From: Gnetum montanum
Lineage: Eukaryota > Streptophyta > Gnetopsida > Gnetales > Gnetaceae
Direction of reading: 5' to 3'
NCBI GenBank assembly: GCA_015680685.1
Contig: MNCI01029112.1
Location: forward strand, 1 to 64,000
DNA: 64,000 nucleotides
Part shown: positions 1 to 10,619 of the stretch, piece by piece
How positions within the stretch are numbered: the stretch's first letter is position 1
How the letters are laid out: each line of letters begins with the position of its first letter
Notes under the pieces: model-generated
The model's database searches: none
Told to the model about the DNA's origin: nothing
Seen by the model: only the letters and a program-made list of their open reading frames with translations
Position numbers and translations under genes: made by a program

Positions 1-993
1 ATGGCATCAAAAGTCACAATATGGCTCTCAATCCCATCACAATCACGACAATGATCATGATGCTCATCATTACCATTGAACAAACCACTACCAATCTAAA
101 GTGAAAAACTAACATCCATCATACTAGCTTCAACATGAGAGACATTACTACCATCAACACGGTCAAGGTCCCTATTACTTACCTCTTCATGGCTTCTCCC
201 ATCCATCTTTGGTTCAGATTTAACTTCAACATGTGGTTGTCTAATTTGATCAAAACTTAATGGCTTAAGATTTCAAATAGGAGTTCCCAATTCCAATGGC
301 TTCTCCTCTTCAAGGGAATTATCAACAAGCTCTTCATCCTACTTTGAAGGTACCAACTCAAAAGGTAAACTCTCCTCCATAGTTTTAACATCAATTGCAT
401 CAAACATATCATTAAATCAATTATTCTTCCACATACCTTGGCTAGAAGACTCATCTAATCTCTTTTCCATTGCCACAAGGTGTAGAAAAATTGAAAAAAG
501 AATGACTATCATATCCTCTAGTGTTGCCCTTGATCCTCCTTGAAGAATTTCCTTGATCTTTGTCACTCACTTGGCTTTGATCCTTCACCTCCCATGACTC
601 ATGAGGTAGGAATTATTCTTGATCAGCAACATACAACATCTTGGCCTTTGAAGATCTCTTGGTCCCTTTTATGAAGCCCTTGGTTCCCTCCCTTGAAACC
701 TTTGAGTATTGAGTTCCTTGCACAATAAGAGATGCTTTAAAACTCCTTTTTTCATTGATCTTTATTTCCTTATTGATGACTAGAAGATATTATATCAATT
801 CTCCTCAAAATATGTTCCATGTTAGTCTTGAGTTTCTCCATTTTCTTTGTGAAGCTTCTACAAAATCTTGGTGCTTGTGGACCTTTTATTTGGGAATAAC
901 TTCTTTCACTTTAGCCACAAAATCTTTAAATGACTACTTAAACTCTTGAAGCTCTTATCTAAGTTCTTGATTTTTCTTCTTCCTTGGAGCCAT
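1..993 (-). pseudogene. Leader/gag-position ORF remnant of a minus-strand LTR element
   Basis: Read on the minus strand, an ATG at 993 opens with a lysine-rich start (MAPRKKK) about 115 bases downstream of a primer binding site, which is where gag begins in plant LTR elements. The reading frame continues leftward with many stops (TAG, TGA) and frameshifts, through stretches rich in lysine, glutamate and serine, and leaves the window at base 1. I do not see a zinc knuckle or a recognisable capsid domain. Calling it gag rests on position only. Element lineage cannot be decided, because no pol is visible. The short open frames on both strands here are fragments or shadows. Confidence 0.45.
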
Positions 994-1110
994 ACCTAAA
1001 GAAACAAGAATGATATCGAAAAGAAAATTCACAAATATTCACAAAAATGTTCCTTTCATTCAAAGAAAACACCATGCTTCAATATAGAAGTGTGAAAACC
1101 TCTAAACCTT

Positions 1111-1123
1111 CACTCTGATACCA
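1111..1123 (-). other. Primer binding site, initiator-Met tRNA type
   Basis: The minus strand reads TGGTATCAGAGTG, matching the usual plant primer site TGGTATCAGAGC for initiator Met tRNA over its first eleven bases. It is one base inside the LTR edge at 1125. This fixes the orientation of the element as minus. Confidence 0.75.
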
Positions 1124-1124
1124 A

Positions 1125-1480
1125 TGTGGTGCAAGGGTTGCACCTTAATAAATTCCAATAGGACCCAATCCACAACTTCAAAGTAGATCTAGCTTACAAA
1201 ATAATAATAACATAATAAAATGGAGAAAATCTCCCTTATATTAACATAATTCTCAAAATACATAAAAAATACATCAAAGATGAAGAGCCAAGATCAACTC
1301 ACAACTCTTCCAAGGATGTTAGAGTCCATACTTTTCCTCTTTTAATTCTTAATTGATCAAAATGGAGTCCAAGCTCAAGACAAGACACTTATAAGAGATT
1401 CTCCTAACCTCTCTCAAGAAATTAATAAGCTCAATGACACATGCATATTGATTTCCAAACATCATTAAAAATTATCTTCT
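1125..1480 (-). mobile_element. LTR (inner part) of the minus-strand element; far end not found
   Basis: Read on the minus strand, the LTR ends ...CACCACA directly before the primer site. Its last 20 bases contain a near-perfect palindrome (GGTGCAAGGGTTGCACC on plus, 1128-1144). A weak TATA-like CTTATAAG lies on the minus strand at 1388-1395. The outer TG end could not be located, because no clear TGTGGTG inverted copy is seen to the right, so the right coordinate is approximate. Confidence 0.5.
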
Positions 1481-1519
1481 CTTGAAAGAAAAAGTAAATA
1501 TGAAAAAATTAAATGAAAC

Positions 1520-1582
1520 ATAAAAAGAAAAAAAGAAAAGATGAAAAAAAGAAAAAAAAATAATAAAAAGAAGAAGAAGAGG
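1520..1582 (+). repeat. Purine-rich low-complexity tract
   Basis: Nearly pure A/G stretch made of A runs and GAA/AAG triplets. No coding signal is seen. Confidence 0.8.
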
Positions 1583-2807
1583 TAATGAGAAGAGCAATAT
1601 AATTCTAGGCTTTTCAATCCACATAAATTAGTGTTTCTATCATCCTTGACTAATCATATAATCACTCAAGTAACATCAAATTGAGTGGTTGGACTAATAA
1701 TCATGTAAGACCTTTCTCATGTTTAATCTTTTTTCCAAATCACTTAACTTTGAAAATGTAATAGTCCAAGATAATATCTTGCCTCATCCTTACCCATGGC
1801 CATGAAGGCCTAGAATTTTCCCTCTCAGTAAGATTTGGCAATGTCAAATGTTTCTTTCTCCAATTTTCAAATCCATTTGTTTTTAGGGATCAAGATCATA
1901 ATTACTAATCCATATCATGATCATATCCATCATTAGAGTCCCAAGTTTTTGGTCATGGCATTGTGATCACTACTAGGATTGGTACTAGTTAGCATAGCTA
2001 GAGGGATTAATGAGTTGGTAAAGAAAAATTTGGGAAACTTGCTATACAAACATGCATGAATGAAGAAAAACCTCAACAAAATCTTAACTTCATGATGATC
2101 TATAGCATGCTAACTTGGTTTAGTTTCACTAATGGTTAGATTGTGGGACAAAAAGGGCTAATGGAACTAGTAGTGGTAGGTATGACCTTATAGTTAGATA
2201 GGGGACTTGGAGATCTATCATCACTATGTGGATGAGTAGTAGTGAAGGAACCTTGTAGTGGATCTATCATAGGATATAGGACATGCTCACATGATTCCAT
2301 GAGCTAATTGAATGATTGGTTCGAAATCTAGTGATGTTCCACTTTCACTTTCTCTCTCTTATCCATATTCATTCTCCATCTATTTCTTTCCATTTTATAA
2401 ATTTTTGTGTGTGGTAGGAGGTCAATCAAGAAAAGAAGAAAATGAGATTTGGTCATTCAAAAAGATGTACTTATGTTTGATAGTGATGTTCTATTGGTTG
2501 TTGGGAATCCATCAGTGTCCCATCAACAAATTTCACAAGGGCAAGAAAGGTAAACACCTACTATGGAGAGGATCCTGTTATGAATTCTTGATGGCTTCAC
2601 ATTGTAAGTGAGTGAGCTCAAGTGTATCTCCTAATAATAGTGGTGGTGGCATAACATAAAACACTTGATTGATCTTCCACTTTGTGAGTATTGATTCTAT
2701 GATTTTCAATGTTTGATCATGATAATATGTTTCCACATTACCTCACTTTCATCTATTTTTTTGATCTTGGAGTTATCTATTTATCTCCTATTTTTATAAC
2801 TCCTTGT
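1583..2807. other. AT-rich stretch without a recognised gene
   Basis: One open frame (plus, 2312-2611, 99 codons) starts in this stretch. It has no recognisable motif, a simple serine/phenylalanine-rich start and no visible relative elsewhere in the window. I treat it as chance. The stretch may include the outer part of the LTR to its left. Confidence 0.5.
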
Positions 2808-3131
2808 TGTTACATAAGGTCATTTAATGGACTGGTCTTCATGAAGTTAAGTGTAGAAAATTTGATGACAAAGGAAAGTGATTGAAAAGTATCACTTTCC
2901 TTTGAAATTGTTTTGATTGATGGTTTAGCTTTAGCTTTGAAATGTGGTTTTGGGTTTTGAGAATGTGAATGTTTGTGACTTTGTGCATTCAAGAACAGAC
3001 TAATAATTCCTTTGTTATGCTAGGAAATAAGGATAATATAAGGAGTGCAAAGGCTTAGTTTATTGATGTTATTTTTTTAAAAAACGTATTTATTGAGAGA
3101 AAAAAACTTGTTAAATTAAGTTGAGTCTTTT

Positions 3132-3488
3132 GTGCGTGAAACACAAGAGAGATATAATGATGTTGGCACATTCAATATATACAATAGGCTATGTTACCCT
3201 AACATCAAAGCTGACTTGAATTTGCTAGATAAAAATCTTACTAAAATGCGACATTCATTACCTTGTTCCAAGTACAAAGTTCTTTATAAACAAATTGATA
3301 GAACAATTATGGCTTTCACTAAATATTTTGAGTTCAACATGAAATTCACTCATGTAAAGAGAAAGTTTAGGGTTCCAGTTCCTCATCTATATGAAAGGAA
3401 GAAATTGAAACTCACAGAAGAGGTGAATCACAATAGACATCTTGAATCACAAAGGATAAAGATGAAATTGATACATTCAAGTATGTGA
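3132..3488 (+). CDS. LTR-borne ORF of unknown function (118 codons)
   Basis: An open frame of 118 codons inside U3 of the element A 5' LTR. The protein is basic. It has a Cys pair (around RLCYPN and SLPCSK), a middle rich in aromatic residues (TKYFEFN) and a Lys/Arg-rich end (HVKRKFRVP, ERKKLK). The same frame is recoverable in the 3' LTR, from about 13330 with the open part at 13438-13647. There most residues are conserved and the core runs without a stop, although both LTRs are otherwise well diverged. No family is recognised. It could be a small gene fragment captured by the LTR, or a frame open by chance. A comparison of synonymous and non-synonymous change between the two copies would decide. 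Confidence 0.35.
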   Translation: MRETQERYNDVGTFNIYNRLCYPNIKADLNLLDKNLTKMRHSLPCSKYKVLYKQIDRTIMAFTKYFEFNMKFTHVKRKFRVPVPHLYERKKLKLTEEVNHNRHLESQRIKMKLIHSSM

Positions 3489-4930
3489 CATGAAATATTA
3501 TATTGGTTGGAATTATCTGGTGCAAATTAAAGTGGTTGATATGTAGTTTTAAAAGAATATATATCAAATTCTATTACAAAAGTTCATGGTAGAGCAAGTT
3601 CAATTTTAACCCATAATGTCATCTTAGAAGTAGTGTTAGAAAATTGGTTCATGAATCTCAAAGGCCTATCTCAGGGCAGCCAAATGAAAGCAAGCAAGAA
3701 TTGCATTAGTAAACATATGAGCATTCAATATGATTTCTAGTTGAATAAATCTAGAGCCCAATGAGAACATCCACGAGAGACATATCCCACAATCATGCAA
3801 TTTCATGGCATAGTATTTCTGAGAGCTAATTCATCAAACACCTGCTATGCATCTTGCAAACTTATCACCAAAAAAATAGTATACCCATTTTTTCTCTCAA
3901 TCATATTTTGAAAAACATAAGTAAGAACGTGCCCTAGGTAAGCTATGATAGGTTCAAATAGAATATTGTGCATTAGTTGAGCAAAAGTGTACAAGAAACT
4001 AGTGGAACTAGCATAGGTAATATCTTGGTGCCAATGTCATTCTCGTCATTTCCCTCACCATATGCAAGACTAACACTATCATCAAGGAGATCCTTCTTTA
4101 CTAGTGTATCATTGACTTCATAGGTGGGAATAACAATAGGGATAGAGGAGTGCAGAGCAATAATAAGAGCCTAAATTATGGGCACAAGAGACAATGTGTA
4201 CCAAAGATTTTAGAAATATTTGCGGTGAATGGAGCACATGGCATTGCACATGGCAAAGGTAGAAAACCAATGTTTGGCATGATGAATTATGAGATGATGG
4301 TAATGATGCAAGTGGTGGTATAGGACAACTGGTGTAACCATGAACTACTCAGGTATTCCATGGAGGAATAATAGGAGAATGGTACAATGGTTATGATAGG
4401 GCAAACATGGGTATTGCTACCAAAAATCTCATATATATGTTGCTTGATGAAGGCATTGCATTTTCCATTAATGATTTCTACAACTTTATTCTTCAGAATT
4501 ATCTAGGACAAAATATCAAATTATGATTTGTTACGTGTATGCAAATGTTACTTAAAGTTACAAGACAAATTTAGTCGATAAACATCCTTTAACTTAAGAA
4601 TGTATCATATAGCATAGCCGATCCAATAAAGGATTTTATAATATATTTATATCATGGATTTAGAAATGGGTGGTTATAACTACTAGACACTTGGAAAATG
4701 AACTTTATTTTCTATGAGAGTTTAAACTTCCCATGGAAGTTGTAACTTCTTATAGAAATATAATATGATATTTGTAACTAAGAGGAAACTTGACAACCAG
4801 GGCATATATTTCTCAAATTTATCATAACTTCTATGGAAGGTATAACTACCTAGGGTGGTTTTAAATTAATCCCCTTGATATTTGTAATCCACTTTAACCC
4901 TTCATGATGATTTAACTATCCTAAAGTCAT

Positions 4931-4940
4931 TATAAAAGGG
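4931..4940 (+). promoter_or_regulatory. TATA box, element A 5' LTR
   Basis: TATAAAAGGG, conserved as TATAAAAGGG at 24737-24746 in the 3' LTR. It sets transcription in plus orientation, with R expected to begin roughly 25-35 bases downstream. Confidence 0.7.
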
Positions 4941-6084
4941 GTTTTAAGGGTAGTTTAAAGAGGAGAAGGAATTTGGAAAAAAGACAATTGAAGATTACTT
5001 GTAAGATGGCTTGCTAAAGACATCAATATGGCTTCTTGTTCTAATCCTATAAGCTAATTTCTTCACATTTTATTTTAGTTACTTAGCTAATGGTTTAGAT
5101 AGTATTGTGCTTGACATTTAATTTTGAGATTTTTCCAAGGTTGCTTTTATAGCTCTATTTTTGTGCAATATTATACTTCTATTAAGAGTTTCCATAGAAG
5201 AGCTTATGTTGTTGAGAAGCCTCAAGAAGAATTTAAAAGTAATGTTTTAATGAAATTTTCTATTTTGAGCATAGAGGATCTAGAAAAATATTTAGTATTT
5301 TGAGATGAATGAAATAACTTCATTATTTTAAAGTGCATTACCTTGGTATTTCAATCCTAAAATGGTCAAGGTTTTTTAAGGCTCTATTGAATGTAATTTT
5401 TGAAAACTATTAACTAGCCAAAATAGATACTTGTCATTTTTGCAACATTTTTGGTAGTATAATGAGATTGTCTTTATGAAATTCCTTGTTGAGCTTAGAG
5501 AGTTTGAACAATTTGTAGTTAGACTAAATTGGAATAGATTTATTGTGAAATATTTTCTTGTGTTAATTTATCTTGCTTAAATATTTGAGATTTTACATAA
5601 ATCTACTTTCTTTTCTTTCTCTTTCTAAGTCCATTGAATGTCTCTCTATTTCTAGTATTCTTGTGGAATTTTCTCTCTAGGGAAAATTAGGAGTAGATTG
5701 GTAGAATTGTGCTCAAACATTTTCACAAAATTTTATTTGTTACAAGTAATGTACTATAGGGACTATATAGACTAAGTAATTAGACAAAATAGGAATATTC
5801 AAAAGCTCACAGTATTTGATAAAGTTAGCCAAATCTCTTTAATGATATTTGATTATAGTTTTATATATAACTCAAGCATGTCAACATTCACAACTAAAAA
5901 TACATACTCACGTTTAGTACATTTCATAACTATTGAGTCTATTTGAAGGTATCTGGGCCTTGGTGTTGCTAGAGACTAGCAAGCACCTAAATCCTATTTG
6001 AAGAACACCTTCGATCCTGTAACTTCCCAAGGTCATGAGCCACAGAGGCCACCCAACATTGGCGGTACCAAAGGATCGCCAATA

Positions 6085-6300
6085 GTTCTTTTGGCACTAG
6101 AAGGAGGGAAATTTGTCATCTAGGTTCATAAGCTTGACAGTAATAGTGCATCAACAGTTCTTTTGGCACTAGAAGGAGGGCTGAAAATTTGTCCTCTAAG
6201 TTTATAAGCTTGATAGTTTGAGCATACCAACAATTCTTTATTGCTAGTAGGGCTTAAAAATTAGATAGTATTTTGGGTTCATGACCAAATAGATTGATAG
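6085..6300 (+). repeat. Leader of element A: three ~75-bp tandem units with a primer-site-like core
   Basis: Directly after the 5' LTR, a unit of about 70-75 bp occurs three times with increasing decay. The cores are TTTTGGCACTAGAAGGAGGG (near 6089), again near 6154, and a degenerate form near 6230. The first core starts within a few bases of the LTR end, so TGGCACTAGAAGGAGGG may be the primer binding site. I cannot assign it to a tRNA. Confidence 0.5.
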
Positions 6301-6301
6301 T

Positions 6302-7772
6302 TTGGAAGATTTAAAAGGTTTTAAAGAAATTATTGATTATAAGATTCGTTATTCATTAGAAGAAGAATAGAAGAAGGTTATTGAGTTTGAAAAAAGTAGT
6401 GGACTAAAGACTAGAAGGATAAGAAGATCATCTCTTTTGTCTAGTTTATTAGTCTATAAGAGAAGATCAAAGAAATCTAAGCTTTCAATAATCAAAATAC
6501 ATCATAATAGGATGGCAAATCCTTGGCGAAGATTTACACCATTAGGATTTCAAAACTACAATGATATTTCCAAGGTAGTTTACAAATATTTGCCTGAGCC
6601 TTTTATTCTGAGAAAAGCTTATTTGGCTAAAGAGTACAATCACTTATTTGAGTTAGCTTTAGCTCATGAAAGTATTTAACACCAAGATCAAGCTTGTAGA
6701 TTCATAGTAAACTTAAATGATATGGCTCAAATTTGGTATTCAAACTTTCCAAGCAACAGTGTTACAAGTTGGGATGATATGAAAAATATTTTCTTGGCCC
6801 AATTTGGTAATCAGTTGGATCAACAACAATTGTACTCTGGGATAATACAAGCTAAGAAAGGAGTTAAAGAGTGAGTTAGAGATTTCAACATTAAGTTTCA
6901 ATGAATTTGTGGACTCCTTCAAAGAAAATATAGATCATTAGACAAAATGATTACAGATACTTATCTTAAGGTTATCAATCCCAATATTTCAATCTGGTTA
7001 AGGAGAGCTACAAACTTGCGAACATCAAATGACTACTTTAGTGAAGCTATATAACTTAACTTGAATCATGAAGAAATTATCACAACTCAAAAAAGGGAAG
7101 AGAAAATGATAATTCCTATGCAAGATTTTGCTCAACTTAAAGCATTACTGGGATCATCTTGTGCTAAGATAGAGTAAGAGACTAAAAGCAAAGAATCTAA
7201 AAAAGGAAAATTAATGAAAGACTTGTCCAACAAAGTCACTAGAAAAAGCTTTGGAAAAATTTAAAATTAAGGAGGAAAACAAAAATAGAAAATATCAGCA
7301 TCAAGATACTAAGGTAGTAGAAGATGAGGATGAGAGTGCTGTTGTTATGTCCAACTTCCTTGATATTGAATTAGATAATGAGTTATCTAGTGTTCATTAT
7401 GCAAGTAAATATTCTAATAATGGATCTAGTGATACCTATTCTTTATCAAGTTTTAAAGAGGATATATTATTAGATGAAGAGTGTAATAAAATTGAAGAAA
7501 ATGGGTATAGGTTGGGATTGAAAGAAAGATTAACTACTTCTAGGCCTCCAAATGTCATTTCCAATCCATCTATTAAGAGAAAGGTTTTTGAACTAATTGG
7601 AAAGAAAAGAAATAAGAATAAAGAAGATCAAGTAGAGCAAAGTACTTATAATCAATCTCTTAATAAATGGATGAAGAAACTAGACTTTTATGGAGATGGA
7701 GAATATGATTTTATTGAAGATCTTAAACATGGCAAGGCTAATATTAGCATGTATCAATTACTACAGATATGA
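6302..7772 (+). pseudogene. gag: Element A gag (decayed)
   Basis: The region encodes the retrotransposon capsid-type gag in plus orientation. Visible pieces are a start near NPWRRFTPLGFQNY (about 6510-6555) and a capsid core with QIWYSNFPSNSVTSWDDM (about 6725-6780), the typical 'W-x-x-LP-x-x-S-I-x-x-W-x-x-L' pattern of Ty3/gypsy gag. A helical stretch to about 7170 follows. A long open piece (7251-7772) is acidic and lysine-rich and ends with ISMYQLLQI, as often seen just before the protease. At least six in-frame stops and some frameshifts are present, so no protein is made as is. The region lies downstream of the LTR and leader and upstream of the protease remnant at 7880. Confidence 0.75.
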
Positions 7773-7879
7773 GATCAACAAAGAAAGGCTTTAGAGTTTA
7801 TTAAAGGTAAAAAGAGAATTGGAGAATCAGAGTTAAGCTATGTATCTAACATTGATAAGACAACAAAAACTAGCTATGA

Positions 7880-8300
7880 TGGTACTCCTGATAAAGAAAC
7901 TCCTCTTTTTATTTTGATACTTAAGTTAAAATAAAAATACCTTTATAACACTTTGGTTGATTCTAGAGCTACATCTACCATTATGTCATTATCTATATGC
8001 AAAAAACCTGGTTTGACTCCCAAGTAGTCCAATAAAAAGATCATTCAAGTGGATACAAGTAGAGTGAAGATTGTGGATCAACTGCCAAATCTTATATTAG
8101 AAATTGCTTCTGAACATTGTATCAAAAGTAGGGTAACTATTCAAGTAGCAGATATCCTATATTCACATAGTATTTTGGTGAGTAGAAGTTGGAGTAAGAA
8201 TTTCTTAGGTTACATGTCAACAGATTACTCACATATGTGGCTACCTTGAAAAAGGAATCCAAATCAAATATACATATACAATGAACCTTTGATGAATGAA
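7880..8300 (+). pseudogene. Element A aspartic protease (decayed)
   Basis: Retropepsin-like protease remnant. The active-site region reads TLVDSRATSTIMS (about 7948-7986), where the family has L-[IV]-D-S-G-A-T; the glycine of DSG is replaced by arginine. Further on are the family-typical IIQVD...LPNLILEIAS and SRSWSKNFLGYMSTDYSHMW (about 8170-8240), as in plant gypsy proteases that end with D/NYSHMWLPW. Stops interrupt the frame twice. It sits between gag and an RNase H domain. Confidence 0.7.
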
Positions 8301-8379
8301 AACATTACTTTGAATGGGAAGAATAAAGTCATTGAAAGAAAATATTTTGAAACTAGAATTTGGACATTTCAAGATTTTG

Positions 8380-8926
8380 ATAACTTGGAGAAAGAAGAAT
8401 CTCAAGATGAGAGTAAATGGGAACTATACTTTGATGGTTCTTGTAGTTCCAAAGGTGCAAGAGTTGGAGTAGTTCTAGTAAAAGATGATTTTCCAAAAAT
8501 ATTTAAAGCAATTCATTTATCTTTTCCTTGTACTAACAACAAGGCTAAATATGAAGCTTTAAGTATTGGAATTAAAACAGCATGGAAAAAGCAATCAAGG
8601 TAATCACCATAAAGGAAGACTTAGGATTAGTTTGCGAATAGATTAAAGGTAATTGTGTGGTAAAAAGCTCATTCTTACAACCTTATAAGCATCTTGTCTA
8701 CAAAATAAAGGATCAATTTCATCACTACCAAGTAGATCATATAGGTAGAGAAGATAATTGTATAGCAGATAATTTAGCAAAAGTAGGTTCAACATTAGAT
8801 GTGAAAAAGATAGAAGGTTATGAAGGTGTAATGATTGAGAAAGAACATCAACCATCGGTACAAGTATTTGAAGATGATGATCAATTGCTTAAATTATTAA
8901 GGAATAAACAAAAATTCAAAAGTTAA
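8380..8926 (+). pseudogene. Element A archaeal-type RNase H domain, upstream of RT
   Basis: The frame 8289-8603 contains WELYFDGSCSSKGARVGVVL, followed by TNNKAKYEALSIGIKTA. These are the D-x-S/G-x-x and N-N-x-A-E-Y-x-A-L signatures of the archaeal/plant-type RNase H (RVT_3 fold); the E of the second motif is K here. After one frameshift the frame 8657-8926 completes the fold with HHYQVDHIGREDNCIADNLA, matching the last conserved Asp motif (R-E-x-N-x-x-A-D-x-L-A). The domain would cleave RNA in RNA:DNA hybrids. In described Tat elements the extra RNase H is usually placed after RT-RNase H. Here it precedes RT, while the normal gypsy RNase H is also present at 10130. It is non-functional now because of stops and a frameshift. 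Confidence 0.75.
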
Positions 8927-9279
8927 GTTGTACCTAAAATAATGTTAAGGTTTAAGACAAATTCTATTTCCAAAAAGGTGATTGATTATGATCATGAGGT
9001 TAGCAAAAATTTGGTTAGTGGAAAAGATATGCAAAATCTAGATGATTGAGCTTTTGAAGTAGTAAATCTTGGATCTATTGAAATGCCAAAGATGTTAAAT
9101 GTCACAAAGGAAAAGGATTTAGTTTTCAAGAAAAATTTATCATTACTCCTAAAAAGTAATTTAGAAATTTTGCATAGTCTTATGATGATCTTAAGGCTTT
9201 TAGACCAGATGTGATGACACATAAAATTCCTTTGGTAAATAGTTGTAAAAAGTTAAAATAAAAATAAAGGAAATTTAAT

Positions 9280-9985
9280 CCATCATTTGAGCTAGCTATG
9301 AAAGATGAGATCAAAATATTATTACAAACACAAATCATATATCCAATCTGATTTTTGACATGGCTTGCTAAACTTGTTATAGTAAGAAAGAAGAATGGCG
9401 ACATTAGGCTTTGTGTAGATTTCATAAATTTGAATGAAGCCTCATAAAAATATAAATACCCACTTCCTAGAATTGATGAGGTTTTGATTAAAGTATCAAG
9501 TTGTCAAATATATTCTTTTCTAGATGGTTTTTTATGCTATAATCAGATCATGATAGATAAGGGTGATAGATACACATCAACATTTATCACAAAATGGGGA
9601 ACTTTTGCTTGCCAAAGAATGCTATTTGGATTATCAAGCATTCGAGTTACTTTCTAAAGAGCTATGAATTTAGCCTTTAAAAGTTTAATAGGCAAGTTCA
9701 TTGTTGTTTATTTGGATGATATCACTATCTTTTCAAAAAGGAAGGAAGATAATATTTGTCATCTTCAACAAGTTGTTGATAGATGTCATGAGTATGTTAT
9801 TTTATTAAATCCTAAGAAATGTATATTTGGGATTAAATATAAAAGTTTACTAGGCCATGTAATCTATCAAGAGGGAATTGCTATAGGTAACTCTAGAATT
9901 CAAGTAGTACAAAATATTGAGCATCCTATAAGTAAAACGTCGATTAGATCTTTGTTTTGGAAAGATAAATTTTGTTAAGAAATTT
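9280..9985 (+). pseudogene. Element A reverse transcriptase (decayed)
   Basis: Ty3/gypsy reverse transcriptase in plus orientation. The motifs in order are: LVIVRKKNGDIRLCVDFINL (about 9374-9433); YPLPRIDEVL; SFLDGFLCYNQI (about 9514-9550), where gypsy RTs have the L-D-L/G-x-S-G-Y-x-Q-I catalytic Asp; TFITKWGTFACQRMLFGLSS; and the catalytic box VVYLDDITIFSK with YLDD at 9709-9720. LNPKKCIFG and LLGHV follow. Stops occur at several points and the frame is lost near 9978. The catalytic aspartates are still encoded, but no continuous protein is possible. Confidence 0.85.
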
Positions 9986-10014
9986 ATCCCTAGATTCACT
10001 GAAATTACTAGCCT

Positions 10015-10445
10015 TTGATGCATGTGCTAAAGAAAGATTTCCTAGTAGAGAAAACACTAGAATTAGAGAGAGCCTTAGTAGAAATTAAAAAAGCCATTCG
10101 AGAATCTCCTTACATGGTAAAACCTAAAGTGAAAGAAGACTCCTGGTTATATGCTTTTGCTTCAAATGATTCAGTTGTTGCTATTTTAACTCAAAGAGAT
10201 AAGGGTCAAGATGAATCGATTGGATTTTTTGAGCATCAGTTAAAAGATTTAGAGCTGAATTATTCAAACTTAGAGAAATAGGCATTTGTAGTCGTTAAGG
10301 AATTTTAGCATTTCAAATACTACTTGGAAAGCTCATTAGTTCATATTATGTTAATAGAATCTATGGTCACACAGTTCCTAGCTTAAAATAAAATTAGATT
10401 AAAAAGATGAAAGTGGCTTATAAAGCTTTAAGGTTTTAGGTTTTC
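10015..10445 (+). pseudogene. Element A gypsy RNase H and RT connection (decayed)
   Basis: The frame 10015-10281 gives the RT-RNase H connection and then YAFASNDSVVAILTQRDKGQ...IGFFEHQLKDLELNYSNLEK. This is the normal Ty3/gypsy RNase H pattern D-A-S-x-x-x-x-G-A-V-L-x-Q ... S-R-x-L-x-x-x-E-x-x-Y-x-x-x-E-K. After a stop it continues with AFVVVKEF and FKYYLE. The first catalytic Asp of the family falls at an Asn (SND). This is the second RNase H of the element; the archaeal-type domain lies upstream of RT. Confidence 0.75.
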
Positions 10446-10619
10446 GTTAAAAATATGCAAAACTATTAAAGGAATGCAATTAGCTAAGTTAATGGCTAGA
10501 GAAGATGAAATATGTATGTTAAAGACTCAATACGGAAACTGGTATTGTGAAATTCTAGAATTCCTTGATAAACGAAAGGTCCCAAACAATATAACTACAA
10601 CTTAGAAGAGAGCTTTCTT

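Larger units (their letters stand above)
2808..6084 (+). repeat. Element A 5' LTR
   Basis: Matches the interrupted copy at 13006-25893 along its whole length with scattered substitutions. By eye identity is in the 80s of percent. U3 is about 2.1 kb long, with a TATA box at 4931. R-U5 follows to 6084. A conserved open frame lies at 3132-3488. LTRs this long are at the high end for plant gypsy elements and are seen in Tat/Ogre relatives. Confidence 0.75.

Noticed and set aside
2312-2611. 99-codon plus-strand frame
   Set aside because: No motif, low-complexity start, no second copy; length is within chance for this base composition.
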